Source of the DNA: UKL13-2 sp040379385
GTDB lineage: Bacteria; Pseudomonadota; Gammaproteobacteria; Burkholderiales; Usitatibacteraceae
Direction: 5' to 3'
Assembly: GCA_040379385.1 (NCBI GenBank)
Contig: JBEILF010000058.1
Location: 1 to 14,407, forward strand
Length of the DNA stretch: 14,407 bases
Shown: piece after piece, positions 14,286 to 14,407 of the stretch
Numbering within the stretch: the first letter of the stretch is position 1
Layout: the number at the start of each line of letters is the position of its first letter
The notes under the pieces: generated by a model
Seen by the model: only the letters and a program-made list of their open reading frames with translations
The model's database searches: none
Told to the model about the DNA's origin: nothing
Translations under genes and position numbers: made by a program

Positions 14286-14407
14286 AAAAATCAACCCGGA
14301 CGCCTGCTTTGACGCTACGCCCAGGCAAAGGCGCGAGGTAACGAATGGTGTCAATCGACGCCGCGTTGAACGCCCGTTGATCACCAAGATTGGCACCGCG
14401 CACAAAA
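14284..14407 (-). CDS. TonB-dependent receptor, C-terminal end (cut by window edge)
   Basis: The minus-strand frame from the right edge reads VRGANLGDQRAFNAASIDT, then IRYLAPLPGRSVKAGVRVDF, then TGA at 14286-14284. An NL motif, an aPLPGR segment and a terminal Phe are the typical last two strands of a TonB-dependent receptor barrel (the Phe is the outer-membrane assembly signal). About 40 codons are visible; the rest lies beyond 14407. The PLPGR ending differs from that of the receptor at 2777-4990, so it is a different receptor. The ligand is unknown. It converges on the nuclease fragment. Confidence 0.7.
   Translation of the reverse strand, partial: FVRGANLGDQRAFNAASIDTIRYLAPLPGRSVKAGVRVDF

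Noticed and set aside
14139..14405. 88-codon minus-strand ORF at the right edge
   Set aside because: A different minus-strand frame there reads a recognisable receptor C-terminus, and the left part of this ORF overlaps the nuclease fragment antisense.
1..14407. CRISPR array, tRNA, rRNA, integron or prophage features
   Set aside because: I looked for regularly spaced repeats, tRNA-like cloverleafs, integrase genes and phage structural genes and saw none.

Overview
The window looks like a chromosomal segment of a betaproteobacterium, probably near Burkholderiales. The best pointer is the glucokinase fused to an RpiR-type regulator, an architecture I know from Burkholderia-type genomes. No ribosomal marker is present, so this is inference from gene content.

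Layout. (1) Positions 1-605 are mostly debris: a truncated, internally deleted copy of marC (121-482, minus strand). (2) Positions 606-8896 are a carbohydrate-uptake locus. The glk-rpiR fusion reads leftward. A TonB-dependent receptor, a GPH-family inner-membrane symporter, a truncated phytanoyl-CoA dioxygenase-like remnant and a cytoplasmic GH3 enzyme read rightward. The divergent intergenic region (2439-2776) carries three copies of a TGTAAT-N3-ATTACA operator, the motif known for HexR of the RpiR family; the first overlaps a good promoter for the fusion gene and the third overlaps a weaker possible promoter for the receptor. (3) Positions 8897-9352 have no intact gene but hold a frameshifted, stop-interrupted end of a Y1/REP-associated-type transposase. 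(4) Positions 9353-12573 are a leftward housekeeping operon uvrB - low-molecular-weight tyrosine phosphatase - marC, with a 4-nt ATGA overlap and then a 6-nt gap. (5) Positions 12625-13422 are a VapBC-type toxin-antitoxin pair with a promoter and two identical palindromic operators two helical turns apart. (6) Positions 13364-14233 encode only the C-terminal nuclease part of a type III restriction/helicase-like protein. (7) The right edge holds the last codons of a second TonB-dependent receptor on the minus strand.

How the genes work together (inference): the receptor would bring an oligosaccharide across the outer membrane, the GPH protein would import it with a cation, the GH3 enzyme, which lacks a signal peptide, would cleave it in the cytoplasm, and the glucokinase half of the fusion would phosphorylate released glucose. 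The regulator half of the same polypeptide would bind the three operators and set expression of itself and the receptor. The GH3 active-site motif resembles N-acetylhexosaminidases, so the actual sugar is open.

The accessory genes lie between two direct copies of marC sequence, and four broken genes lie in or beside them, so this stretch has been rearranged. I found no wholly new system; the most useful leads are the kinase-regulator/operator circuit, the marC-flanked locus, and the toxin-antitoxin/nuclease-fragment junction.
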